NCBI GenBank assembly: GCA_900893395.1
Contig: CAAHFI011386017.1
Coordinates: 1-34,192, forward strand
Source: Euglena gracilis
Lineage: Eukaryota > Euglenozoa > Euglenophyceae > Euglenales > Euglenaceae
Direction: 5' to 3'
DNA length: 34,192 bases
A program made the translations under genes and the position numbers. Position 1 is the first letter of the stretch. Every line of letters starts with the position of its first letter. The notes under the pieces are model-generated. The model searched no databases. It was not told where the DNA came from and worked only from the letters and a program-made list of their open reading frames with translations. Of this stretch, positions 1 to 9,999 are shown in pieces.

Positions 1-1208
1 TTCCTTGTGCAATTTGCTGAAGCTGCTGTGGAGGGCGGGTCGGTCCGAAAACGTACCGAATTGGGCATGCCGGCACAAAACGCATGTATAACGGCTTCCT
101 GGGCATCATCTTTGCCACAATTTTGATTTTTGGGTTTAATCATGTGCCAATTTCATTTTTCAAACTTAGGAAAAGGTCCAATGACATTTTTGGACAGTGA
201 AGGTAACAATTTGCGGCGGGGATGTGGCTGTGTTCCTGCGGAGCCCTTCAACCACTGGGTTCTGGTGAAGGGGGTTGGAGGGGTGTGACGAGCTCTCAAA
301 AACTTGAAGTGCGGAGTCCATTATGACTCTGAATCCAATTGTAAATGCTTTAAAATATCTTTTGGAAGAATTCTCCCAAATAAAACCGTGGATTTAGGAA
401 AATAATGTTGGAAACCCACCAGTGGTGGGGTTATAGTTCATATATTATCGGGGGGTGAGGCTGATAAGCCAAGTGCGCTTTGTTTCAAAGATGATCCCTG
501 ACAAAATTAACTCAACTCGGGCAGATAAAGAATGATAAAAAGTGGTTAGAAAGCCTAATTTTCAGTTTCCAACGAAAGAATCAGGGACCCTCTTGGTGTT
601 TCCTTGTGCATTTTGCTGAAGCTGCTGTGGAGGGCGGGTCGGTCCGAAAACGTACCGAATTGGGCATGCCGGCACAAAACGCATGTTATAACGGCTTCCT
701 GGGCATCATCTTTGCCACAATTTTGATTCTTTTGGGTTTAATCATGTGCCAATTTCATTTTTTCAAACTTAGGAAAAGGTCCAATGACATTTTTGGACAG
801 TGAAGGTAACAATTTGCGGCGGGGATGTGGCTGTGTTCCTGCGGAGCCCTTCAACCACTGGGTTCTGGTGAAGGGGTTGGAGGGGTGTGACGAGCTCTCA
901 AAAAAACTTGAAGTGCGGAGTCCATTATGACTCTGAATCCAATTGTAAATGCTTTAAAATATCTTTTGGAAGAATTCTCCCAAAATAAAACCGTGATTTA
1001 GGAAAATAATGTTGGAAACCCACCAGTGGTGGGGTTATAGTTCATATATTATCGGGGGGTGAGGCTGATAAGCCAAGTGCGCTTTGTTTCAAAAACAAAG
1101 ATGATCCCTGACAAAATTAACTCAACTCGGGCAGATAAAGAATGATAAAAAGTGGTGGAAAGCCTAATTTTCAGTTTCCAACAGAAAGAATCAGGGACCC
1201 TCTTGGTG

Positions 1209-1439
1209 TTCCTTGTGCATTTTGCTGAAGCTGCTGTGGAGGGCGGGTCGGTCCGAAAACGTACCGAATGGGCATGCCGCGCACAAAACGCATGTATAAC
1301 GGCTTCCTGGGCATCATCTTTGCCAAAGATGATCCCTGACAAAATTAACTCAACTCGGGCAGATAAAGAATGAATAAAAAGTGGTTGGAAAGCCTAATTT
1401 TCAGATTCCAACAGAAAGAATCAGGGACCCTCTTGGTGT
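1209..1439. repeat. R1 short monomer (internal deletion of ~370 bp)
   Basis: This monomer runs normally up to catctttgcc, then jumps directly to aaagatgatccctg, which in long monomers lies about 370 bp further on. The same breakpoint is seen at about 3351, 14258 and 29953, so these short forms share one deletion event that was later copied. Confidence 0.9.
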
Positions 1440-3237
1440 TTCCTTGTGCAATTTGCTGAAGCTGCTGTGGAGGGCGGGTCGGTCCGAAAACGTACCGAAT
1501 TGGGCATGCCGGCACAAAACGCATGTATAACGGCTTCCTGGGCATCATCTTTGCCACAATTTTGATTCTTTTGGGTTTAATCATGTGCCAATTTCATTTT
1601 TCAAACTTAGGAAAAGGTCCAATGACATTTTTGGACAGTGAAGGTAACAATTTGCGGCGGGGATGTGGCTGTGTTCCTGCGGAGCCCTTCACCACTGGGT
1701 TCTGGTGAAGGGGTTGGAGGGGTGTGACGAGCTCTCAAAAAACTTGAAGTGCGGAGTCCATTATGACTCTGAATCCAATTGTAAATGCTTTAAAATATCT
1801 TTTGGAAGAACTCTCCCAAATAAAACCGTGGATTTAGGAAAATAATGTTGGAAACCCACCAGTGGTGGGGGTTATAGTTCATATATTATCGGGGGGTGAG
1901 GCTGATAAGCCAAGTGCGCTTTGTTTCAAAGATGATCCCTGACAAAATTAACTCAACTCGGGCAGATAAAGAATGATAAAAAGTGGTTGGAAAGCCTAAT
2001 TTTCAGTTTCCAACAGAAAGAATCAGGGACCCTCTTGGTGTTTCCTTGTGCATTTTGCTGAAGCTGCTGTGGAGGGCGGTCGGTCCGAAACGTACCGAAT
2101 TGGGCATGCCGGCACAAAACGCATGTATACCGGCTTCCTGGGCATCATCTTTGCCACAATTTTGATTCTTTTGGGTTTAATCATGTGCCAATGTCATTTT
2201 TCAAACTTAGGAAAAGGTCCAATGACATTTTTGGACAGTGAAGGTAACAATTTGCGGCGGGGATGTGGTTGTGTTTCTGCGGGCCCTTCAACCACTGGGT
2301 TCTGGTGAAGGGTTGGAGGGGTGTGACGAGCTCTCAAAAAACTTGAAGTGCGGAGTCCATTATGACTCTGAATCCAATTGTAAATGCTTTAAAATATCTT
2401 TTGGAAGAACTCTCCCAAATAAACCGTGGATTTAGGAAAATAATGTTGGAAACCCACCAGTGGTGGGGTTATAGTTCATATATTATCGGGGGGTGAGGCT
2501 GATAAGCCAAGTGCGCTTTGTTTCAAAGATGATCCCTGACAAAATTAACTCAACTCGGGCAGATAAAGAATGATAAAAAGTGGTTGGAAAGCCTAATTTT
2601 CAGATTCCAACAGAAAGAATCAGGGACCCTCTTGGTGTTTCCTTGTGCATTTTGCTGAAGCTGCTGTGGAGGGCGGGTCGGTCCGAAAACGTACCGAATT
2701 GGGCATGCCGGCACAAAACGCATGTATACCGGCTTCCTGGGCATCATCTTTGCCACAATTTTGATTCTTTTGAGTTTAATCATGTGCCAATGTCATTTTT
2801 CAAACTTAGGAAAAGGTCCAATGACATTTTGGACAGTGAAGGTAACAATTTGCGGCGGGGATGTGGCTGTGTTTCTGCGGGGCCCTTCAACCACTGGGTT
2901 CTGGTGAAGGGGTTGGAGGGGTGTGACGAGCTGCCAAAAAACTTGAAGTGCGGAGTCCATAATGACTCTGAATCCAATTGTAAATGCTTTAAAATATCTT
3001 TTGGAAGAACACTCCCAAATAAAACCGTGGATTTAGGAAAATAATGTTGGAAACCCACCAGTGGTGGGGGTTATAGTTCATATATTATCGGGGGGTGAGG
3101 CTGATAAGCCAAGTGCGCTTTGTTTCAAAGATGATCCCTGACAAAATTAACTCAACTCGGGCAGATAAGAATGATAAAAAGTGGTTGGAAAGCCTAATTT
3201 TCAGATTCCAACAGAAAGAATCAGGGACCTCTTGGTG

Positions 3238-3468
3238 TTTCCTTGTGCATTTTGCTGAAGCTGCTGTGGAGGGCGGGTCGGTCCGAAAACGTACCGAATT
3301 GGGCATGCCGGCACAAAACGCATGTATAACGGCTTCCTGGGCATCATCTTTGCCAAAGATGATCCCTGACAAAATTAACTCAACTCGGGCAGATAAAGAA
3401 TGATAAAAAGTGGTTGGAAAGCCTAATTTTCAGTTTCCAACAGAAAGAATCAGGGACCCTCTTGGTGT
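3238..3468. repeat. R1 short monomer (same deletion)
   Basis: Second short monomer in block I, with the same catctttgcc/aaagatgatccctg junction near 3351. It is followed by two long monomers. That order (short, long, long, then R1') is repeated in blocks II and IV. Confidence 0.9.
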
Positions 3469-4494
3469 TTCCTTGTGCATTTTGCTGAAGCTGCTGTGGA
3501 GGGCGGGTCGGTCCGAAAACGTACCGAATTGGGCATGCCGGCACAAAACGCATGTATAACGGCTTCCTGGGCATCATCTTTGCCACAATTTTGATTCTTT
3601 TGGGTTTAATCATGTGCCAATTTCATTTTTCAAACTTAGGAAAAGGTCCAATGACATTTTTGGACAGTGAAGGTAACAATTTGCGGCGGGGATGTGGCTG
3701 TGTTCCTGCGGAGCCCTTCAACCACTGGGTTCTGGTGAAGGGGTTGGAGGGGTGTGACGAGCTCTCAAAAAACTTGAAGTGCGGAGTCCATTATGACTCT
3801 GAATCCAATTGTAAATGCTTTAAAATATCTTTTGGAAGAACTCTCCCAAATAAAACCGTGGATTTAGGAAAATAATGTTGGAAACCCACCAGTGGTGGGG
3901 GTTATAGTTCATATATTATCGGGGGTGAGGCTGATAAGCCAAGTGCGCTTTGTTTCAAAGATGATCCCTGACAAAATTAACTCAACTCGGGCAGATAAAG
4001 AATGATAAAAAGTGGTTGGAAAGCCTAATTTTCAGATTCCAACAGAAAGAATCAGGGACCCTCTTGGTGTTTCCTTGTGCATTTTGCTGAAGCTGCTGTG
4101 GAGGGCGGGTCGGTCCGAAAACGTACCGAATTGGGCATGCCGGCACAAAACGCATGTATACCGGCTTCCTGGGCATCATCTTTGCCACAATTTTGATTCT
4201 TTTGAGTTTAATCATGTGCCAATGTCATTTTTCAAACTTAGGAAAAGGTCCAATGACATTTTTGGACAGTGAAGGTAACAATTTGCGGCGGGGATGTGGC
4301 TGTGTTTCTGCGGGGCCCTTCAACCACTGGGTTCTGGTGAAGGGGTTGGAGGGGTGTGACGAGCTGCCAAAAAACTTGAAGTGCGGAGTCCATAATGACT
4401 CTGAATCCAATTGTAAATGCTTTAAAATATCTTTTGGAAGAATTCTCCCAAATAAAACCGTGGATTTAGGAAAATAATGTTGGAAACCCACCAG

Positions 4495-4860
4495 TTTTTA
4501 GGTGCCCCGACGGCGTTACAGTTCATTTTTTAAGCGAAGTGAGCTTTGTTTCAACGATGATCCGTGGCAAAATTTATTCAACTCGTGCAGATAAGGAACG
4601 ATAAAAAGTGATTAAGAAGCCTAATTAGTGGCTTCCAACAGAAAGAGATACGGACCCTCTTGGTGGTTCCTTGTGCGTTTTGCTGAAGCCGACGTCGACT
4701 GCTGGTCCGTCCGAAACCGTACCTAGTTGGGCATGCCGGCACAAAACGCATGTATCACGGGAGCCCGGGCGTCTTCTTTGACGCGATTTTGATTCTCTTG
4801 GGTTTAACCATGTTCCAATGTCATTTTTCAAACGTAGAAAAAGGTCCATGGACGTTTTCC
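4495..4860. repeat. R1' diverged monomer, unit 1
   Basis: One monomer clearly homologous to R1 but much more diverged (ttccttgtgcgttttgctgaa, accgtacctagttgggcatg, cacaaaacgcatgtatcacg). It starts where R1 changes from cccaccag-tggtggg to cccaccag-tttttagg, at the centre of the R1 inverted repeat. It is present once per higher-order unit, always at the right edge of the R1 block, as expected for an edge monomer that escapes homogenisation. Confidence 0.9.
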
Positions 4861-5370
4861 AAAGCATGTAAGAGATTAACAGGGCTTAAGAGAGTCTGAA
4901 AACAACATAGGACATTGTCCTTCGTTCACTGCACTTGCGTCTAGAAACAGCCGCTTAATTTCATCACAGTTTCTCTTTGCCACGGAATTTTGGAAAAGGT
5001 AGGATTTGCCTGTGTGCTTTGTTCCTAAGTTTGCTCAAGAATACAAAACTTAGGATCAAGGTATTCCTAATTTCGTTTTACTTGGCTTTCAGAACAACAA
5101 GATTTATTGGGAATGTGGACAACCAGGATATGAATTAATATTATTTCCCTTGTTATCTTTTTCTTTCGTCAGGATTTGTTTCACCGGGCAAGAATGATGA
5201 AGAAATCAAGGAAGTACAAAGCTAATTAAACTCTCCTATTGTGTGTTTGCTTTGCTTTTATTGTGTGTTTGCTTGCTTTGTGCTCGTTGTGGCGTTCTGT
5301 GTTAACATCTTTAAAGGAAACCATTTTCTGCCATTTAGCTGAATTTGCTTATTTGGGAGGGATGTGAGGT
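4861..5370. other. Segment S, single-copy per unit, no recognised gene, unit 1
   Basis: About 510 bp that does not repeat inside the unit but recurs in all four units. It has splice-like signals on the plus strand: a donor-like aaaag|gtagga at 4998/4999, an acceptor-like ggctttcag at 5092 and a pyrimidine-rich tttctttcgtcag at 5172. After the last one, a 17-codon open frame ends in TAA at 5223-5225. No protein family is recognised and no start codon context supports a gene. It may be a decayed host exon, or chance. Confidence 0.6.
5233..5282. repeat. Short direct repeat (~22 bp, two copies)
   Basis: attgtgtgtttgctttgc is followed directly by a second attgtgtgtttgcttgc. The pair is kept in segment S of all four units (near 16135, 20960 and 31826). 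Confidence 0.7.
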
Positions 5371-6365
5371 CACCCGCAGTTTGTCTTTTTTCCCTTAAGA
5401 AAATAGCACAGTTTGTGCATTTTCTGGGGTTTTCTGCCAAAAATTCTCCAGAATGTACCTCGATGGGAAAAAATCGATTTTCACAGGCCGTTTAGTCAGC
5501 CAAAAATACCAACTTTTTTGAATTCAGCACCCTTGAAAACCTGGGTAAGGTACCCTTCAGAATGCCTTAACTCCTGAAAACGTTAGAGAACTGAGGTCGT
5601 CAAAAATGACAGGATTTTCTATTTCAATCATTGTAAAAACTGGTAAATTTTAGTCATTCGACAACCGTTAATGGCATAAAACTGCAAAACTGTGTATTTA
5701 AAGTCCTTTTTTTGGTTTTGGAACCACTAAAAACCTGTGAACACCCTTATTTGGACCTTTTTCGCTTAAAAAATACCACGGTTTGTGCATTTTCTGGGGT
5801 TTTCTGCCAAAAAAAACTCCAGAATGTACCTCGATGGGCAAAAAAATCGATTTTCACAGGCCGTTTAGCCAGCCAAAAATACCAAGTTTTTTGAATTCAG
5901 CACCATTGAAAACCTGGGTAAGGTACCCTTCATAATGCCTTAACTCCTCAAAACGTTGGAGAACCGAGGTCGGCAAAAAAGACAGGATTTTCTACTTCAA
6001 TCAGCTTTCTTGCAAAAAAAAACTGGTCAAATTTGGTCAGTCGACAACCGTTAATGACATATAACTGCAAAACTGTGTATTTAAAGTCCTTTTTTGGTTT
6101 TGGAACCACTAAAAACTTGTGAACACCGGTATTTGGTGCTTTTTCCCTTAAGAAAATAGCCCAGTTTGTGCATTTTCTGGGTTTTTTTCCCAAAAATTCT
6201 CCAGAATGTACCTCAATGCGAAAAAATAGATTTTCACAGGCCGTTCAGTGAGCCGAAAAGACCAACTTTTTTGAATTCAGCACCATTGAAAACCTGGGTA
6301 AGGTACCTTTCAGAACGCCCTAACTCCTCAGAATGTTGGAGAACTGAGGACGTCAAAAGTTAAAG
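5371..6365. repeat. R2 repeat block, unit 1 (~375-bp monomers, about 2.6 copies)
   Basis: The phrase gtttgtgcattttctgg recurs at about 5411, 5781 and 6164. Each monomer continues with ctccagaatgtacctc, a stretch ending in gaattcagcacc, then aaaacctgggtaaggtac and ccttaactcct. The third monomer is cut short where R3 begins. Monomers within a block differ from each other more than the same-numbered monomers of different units do, so homogenisation acts on the whole unit. Not recognised as a known family. Confidence 0.93.
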
Positions 6366-7665
6366 CTTGTCCCTTCGTCCAGGTTCATCAGGCATGGCAT
6401 GTTCCCATAACTCAACAATGGGGGCACTACGCCCCAATATGAGGTGCTCAGGTGGGGGTTTTTTGGGGCCGGGAGTTCAAAAAAATGGTCAGCTGCGACT
6501 GGTTGGTTCAAAAAAGTGCAGTTTTTGGTGTTTTGGAAGTTTTTGGCAATTTTTCACCTTCGTCCAGACTCACCAGGCATGGCAGGTTCCCATAACTCCA
6601 CAATGGGGGCACTACCCCCCATATGAGGTGCTCCGGTGGGGGGTTTTTTGGGGCCGGGAGTTCAAAAAAGTGGTCAGCTGCGACTGGCTGGGTCAAAAAA
6701 GTCCAGTTTTTGGTGTTTTGGGAGTTTTTGGCAATTTTTCACCTGCGTTCAGACTCACCAGGCATGGCAGGTTCCCATAACTCCACAATGGGGGCACTAC
6801 CCCCCATATGAGGTGCTCCGGTGGGGGGTTTTTTGGGGCCGGGAGTTCAAAAAAATGGTCAGCTGCGACTGGTTGGTTCAAAAAAGTGCAGTTTTTGGTG
6901 TTTTCGAAGTTTTTGGCAATTTTTCACCTTAGTCCAGACTCACCAGGCATGGCAGGTTCCCATAACTCCACAATGGGGGCACTACCCCCCATATGAGGTG
7001 CTCCGGTGGGGGTTTTTTGGGGCCGGGAGTTCAAAAAAAATGGTCAGCTGCTACTGGCTGGGTCAAAAAAGTCCAGTTTTTGGTGTTTTGGGAGTTTTTG
7101 GCAATTTTTCACCTTCGTTCAGACTCACCAGGCAATGCAGGTTCCCATAACTCGACAATGGGGGCACTACCCCCCATATGAGGTGCTCCGGTGGGGGGTT
7201 TTTTGGCGCCGGGAGTTCAAAAAAATGGTCAGCTGCGACTGGCTGGTTCAAAAAAGTGCAGTTTCTGGTGTTTTGGAAGTTTTTGGCAATTTTTCACCTT
7301 CGTCCAGACTCACCAGGCATGGCAGGTTCCCATAACTCCACAATGGGGGCACTACCCCCCCATATGAGGTGCTCCGGTGGGGGTTTTTTGGGGCCGGGAG
7401 TTCAAAAAAAGTGGTCAGCTGCGACTGGCTGGGTCAAAAAAGTCCAGTTTTTGGTGTTTTGGGAGTTTTTGGCAATTTTTTCACCTGCGTTCAGACTCAC
7501 CAGGCATGGCAGGTTCCCATAACTCCACAATGGGGGCACTACTCCCCATATGAGGTGCTCCGGTGGGGGGTTTTTGGGGCCGGGAGTTCAAAATAAATGG
7601 TCAGCTGCGACTGGCTGGGTCAAAAAAGTCCAGTTTTTGGTGTTTTGAAAAGTTTTTGGCAATTT
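6366..7665. repeat. R3 satellite array, unit 1 (185-bp monomers, ~7 copies)
   Basis: gaggtgctc recurs at about 6441, 6624, 6809, 6994, 7179, 7366 and 7551, a period of 183-187 bp. Two monomer types exist: a (ttcaaaaaagtgcag, ttttggaag) and b (gggtcaaaaaagtccag, ttttgggag). Their order here is a-b-a-b-a-b-b', where b' carries caaaataaatgg. Each monomer has G-runs (ggtggggggttttttgggg) and an inverted repeat atggggg...cccccat with a 5-6 base loop. Long overlapping open frames here are by-products of a repeat with few stop codons. Confidence 0.95.
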
Positions 7666-7697
7666 AGTTTCCAACAGAAAGAATCAGGGACCCTCTT
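7666..7697. repeat. R3/R1 junction and 32-bp R1 remnant left of DIRS copy 1
   Basis: R3 stops in ggcaattt and R1 starts at agtttccaacagaaag. The remnant ends at accctctt, directly before the element's first bases tcggactccc. The same R3/R1 junction occurs at 18555/18556 and 23384/23385. Confidence 0.9.
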
Positions 7698-7753
7698 TCG
7701 GACTCCCACGACAGAGGAAGGGGGAGGAAGGGACCAAGAGGGCGAAGCACAAG

Positions 7754-7853
7754 AAGATGGTGAGGTCCTGCTTTCCTTGCCGGCTGTTTGTTCTGGTGTG
7801 TTTGTGCGTGCGCGGGGGGTGCTTCTTACTGCGCCTTTGTTGCCGGAGTTGGC
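7754..7853. repeat. Left inverted terminal repeat, DIRS copy 1
   Basis: About 100 bp from agatggtgaggtcc to ccggagttggc, matching in reverse complement 12134-12232 with only a few differences. The 56 bases outside it (7698-7753) are specific to the left end and are copied in the ICR. Confidence 0.93.
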
Positions 7854-8066
7854 GATGATGAGGCCTCCTCCGACACCTTGGCGAAGCTGAACCGCCGTGG
7901 CCCCGCCCCCCCCTCTCCCATGGTCGCTTGGTGGGGGCCCCCCCCTGATGGGGATGGTGGTCTCTTTCTGTGTTTCTGGGTGGGTGGTTGGGGCTGCTTG
8001 GTTGGGGGTCCCCTTTCTGGTTGGGATGTTTTCTTTTTCTGCTGATTTTTTGGGTGGGGGGTTGGG
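7854..8066. other. DIRS copy 1 interval between left ITR and ICR
   Basis: About 210 bp, G/T-rich on the plus strand with runs of G and C. The minus strand has a proline/lysine-rich open frame here that also crosses the ICR and runs into the recombinase end. It could be a recombinase tail or chance in low-complexity DNA. No domain recognised. Confidence 0.5.
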
Positions 8067-8167
8067 CTCACCATCTTCTTGTGCTTCGCCCTCTTGGTCC
8101 CTTCCTCCCCCTTCCTCTGTCGTGGGAGTCCGAGACCATTCGGGCTCCGCACTGCGAGATGGTGAGG
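8067..8167. repeat. Internal complementary region (ICR), DIRS copy 1
   Basis: 101 bp. Bases 8067-8133 are the exact reverse complement of the element's left end (7698-7764). Bases 8134-8167 are the exact reverse complement of its right end (12222-12255). Read in reverse complement, the ICR is therefore right end joined directly to left end. In DIRS-1 models the ICR templates completion and joining of the ends into a circle before recombinase-mediated integration; that role is established for the group and inferred here. Confidence 0.95.
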
Positions 8168-8199
8168 TACTGTGCACCCCCCTTTGGGCCATAATTTTT

Positions 8200-9105
8200 G
8201 AATTTTTGAACGACACCAGCCTCAAATAATGAGCTTGGAAGGCACCAAAATTTTTCCACTGACCCAGCTGCTGGACTTCTTCCACTTGCAAACCAGCATT
8301 TTTCCACCATAAGACCCCAGCCCCTCTGGTGCTGTGGGGTTTCCAGTGGGTGGTGTCCACCCCCCCTCTTGCAGAATTTCTTTGGTTAGGGAATTCACCC
8401 TTTCTGATGTCAAAGGTCTTTTACCATCCAAAGACCACAACAAATTATTTTTGTGCCCAACCATGTGGGCTGTCCTTTCCACATATTCTTTCAATAAATG
8501 CCATGGGCTGATGAGGGGGGTGTGTGGCAAATTCAAAATCTCTTCCCATTTTGGGAATTGCCACCCTTTCCTTTGCAATAAAATGAAAATTTTTTCTCCC
8601 ACGAAACTGATTTTTCGCTGTGTCCTGGCTAAATCAACCCCCCTGTGGAGGGCCAAAAGCCTCCAACAGATGATGAGTCTGTTTCTGAGCTCTTTCACAG
8701 ATAGGTCTGAGAGGGGTGTGGAATTCCTCATGATGTTTTCTAGGAAATCAGTGGGGTCCCAAAAGTGGGCATACTTGCAGACATTGGCATTCCACTTCCT
8801 TTTCAATGGAGCCAGAAGGGGTGAAAACCTCAAAGACCCAAACCCTGGGAGTAATAAGGCTGCTGCATATGCATTTCGTGCAGTATTGATGCTATGAACA
8901 GCAAGATCAAGGATGGCTTCAGCCATCTTGGGGACTGTGCACTGCTGCAGAGGCACCCCTTTGTGCAATAATTGACCCACCAATGCCCTGAAGGCTGAGT
9001 CATATCTTTTGACATTTCCCAGATTTTTTATGTAAGTGTCGATACTGGACATCGAAACTTCCTGGGATTGTAATATTTGCCTGACACAATCAAGCAGGCC
9101 AAATT
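8200..9105 (-). pseudogene. Tyrosine recombinase relic, DIRS copy 1
   Basis: Integrase of the tyrosine-recombinase superfamily, which in DIRS elements inserts a circular DNA without target duplication. Visible on the minus strand: an N-terminal helical region (SSIDTYIKNLG) near 9040, an arginine box (HRGVDLARTQRK) near 8605-8650, and a C-terminal box with the likely nucleophilic tyrosine in AHYLR near 8220-8234, preceded by QQLGQWK. It lies downstream of RNase H and just before the ICR, the usual DIRS place. Broken copy; treated as a fossil. Confidence 0.85.
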
Positions 9106-9519
9106 CCACCTTGGGGGGGCATCTCCTCCCCCCAGCAGTTGGTGAACAGACCCCACTGGGGGGTACTAGCAAAACCTTGCTGCCTGGCTGCCTGATTGAC
9201 ATTAATTGGCGCCACCATGATGTCGAAGCCCAGTGGGGTACAATCAACAGACAAATTAGGTCTGGGTTTAACATTAATCTCTGAACCCATTGGGGAATGA
9301 TGCTCCAGGGAGGGTTGGCATAAACTGGGGGGAGACCCTTAAATCTGCCTTCAGAGCATCCACCAACAAAGCCCCTTGGTGGGGGTATCGACAAATGAAC
9401 TTGGGGAATTTTTTGTTGCTGGGGTGCAAAACATGTCCACCTCTGGGGTGATCTGGTTTTTGAAAAACTTCAGAATCAGGTGAAAAATGGTCAGGTTCAG
9501 GGTATAATCCCCTGGATCT
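9106..9519 (-). pseudogene. DIRS copy 1 linker between RNase H and recombinase
   Basis: About 410 bp. The minus strand keeps a PEVDMF motif near 9430, like the conserved segment after RNase H in DIRS/Ngaro polyproteins. No methyltransferase (DAM-like) domain, found in some DIRS elements, is visible. Part of a broken element. Confidence 0.6.
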
Positions 9520-9870
9520 TTTTGCTCCCTGGTCAGGGAGTCTGCCAATTGTTCTTTTGTGGGAACCCAAACCACCTGCAAGTTGATTTGCCTTTCTTGG
9601 CAATGGTACAGAAGGGGTTTTAGGATGGAATTTAAATATGGCTTTTTGCCTCCCCATTTTGTCAAATAACTGACTGCCACCTGGCTGTCCACATGAAGAA
9701 CAATGGTTTGTTTTGGTTTTGCCAAAGCCTTTACAGTTTCCACTGCAGACATCAATTCTTTTTGATTGATGTGAAGGACATGCAGGTCCCTCCAGAAATC
9801 CTGGACCTTTTGACCAGACTTTTTGTCCAGCCCCCCCATTGCCAGGTGCTGCTGTCTGAGAACAGTTCCT
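9520..9870 (-). pseudogene. RNase H relic, DIRS copy 1
   Basis: RNase H domain that removes RNA from the RNA/DNA hybrid during reverse transcription. In order on the minus strand: LFSDSS near 9850-9867 (first acidic residue), NQKELMSAVE near 9745-9775, HVDSQVAVSYL near 9670-9705, and ADSLTREQ near 9525-9550 (last acidic residue). This four-motif pattern follows the reverse transcriptase directly, as in the DIRS and Ngaro groups. Broken element. Confidence 0.88.
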
Positions 9871-9999
9871 GAGAGGCCTGGGATTGAAAGGCTCTGCCCA
9901 CACCTGGCTGCAAAAACGTTTTAACTCCACAATTTGATCTTTGACCCCCTGGGGAATGGTCAGGGTGTGGTCCCAACCCCACTTTGTGTGCAAATCCAC

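Larger units (their letters stand above)
1..4494. repeat. R1 satellite array, block I (~600-bp monomers plus two ~230-bp short monomers)
   Basis: Tandem direct repeat. The phrase ttccttgtgca recurs at about 1, 601, 1209, 1440, 2042, 2640, 3239, 3469 and 4071, giving monomers of about 600 bp and two of about 230 bp. Monomers differ mainly by single substitutions (for example gtataacgg/gtataccgg, gggtttaat/gagtttaat) and homopolymer length. Each long monomer carries a 15-bp inverted repeat CCCACCAGTGGTGGG, an AATAAA inside cccaaataaaaccg, and many CpGs. Short open frames recur in all frames but differ between monomers and have no conserved start, so I do not call genes. Family not recognised. 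The left edge is cut by the window. Confidence 0.95.

Noticed and set aside
1-4494. R1 as an array of 5S rRNA, tRNA or snRNA genes
   Set aside because: No cloverleaf, no convincing A/B or C boxes, no terminal T-run after a conserved core; the monomer matches no RNA gene that I recognise.
5054-5197. 48-codon open frame without ATG in segment S (and its copies)
   Set aside because: The length is within chance expectation, it has no start codon, and it overlaps the other splice-like frame. Mentioned only as part of segment S.
6366-7665. CRISPR-like array
   Set aside because: The repeat is a contiguous 185-bp monomer without unique spacers, and the context is eukaryotic satellite DNA.
9106-9519. 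DAM-like methyltransferase domain, present in some DIRS elements
   Set aside because: No DPPY-like or other methyltransferase motif is visible between RNase H and the recombinase.
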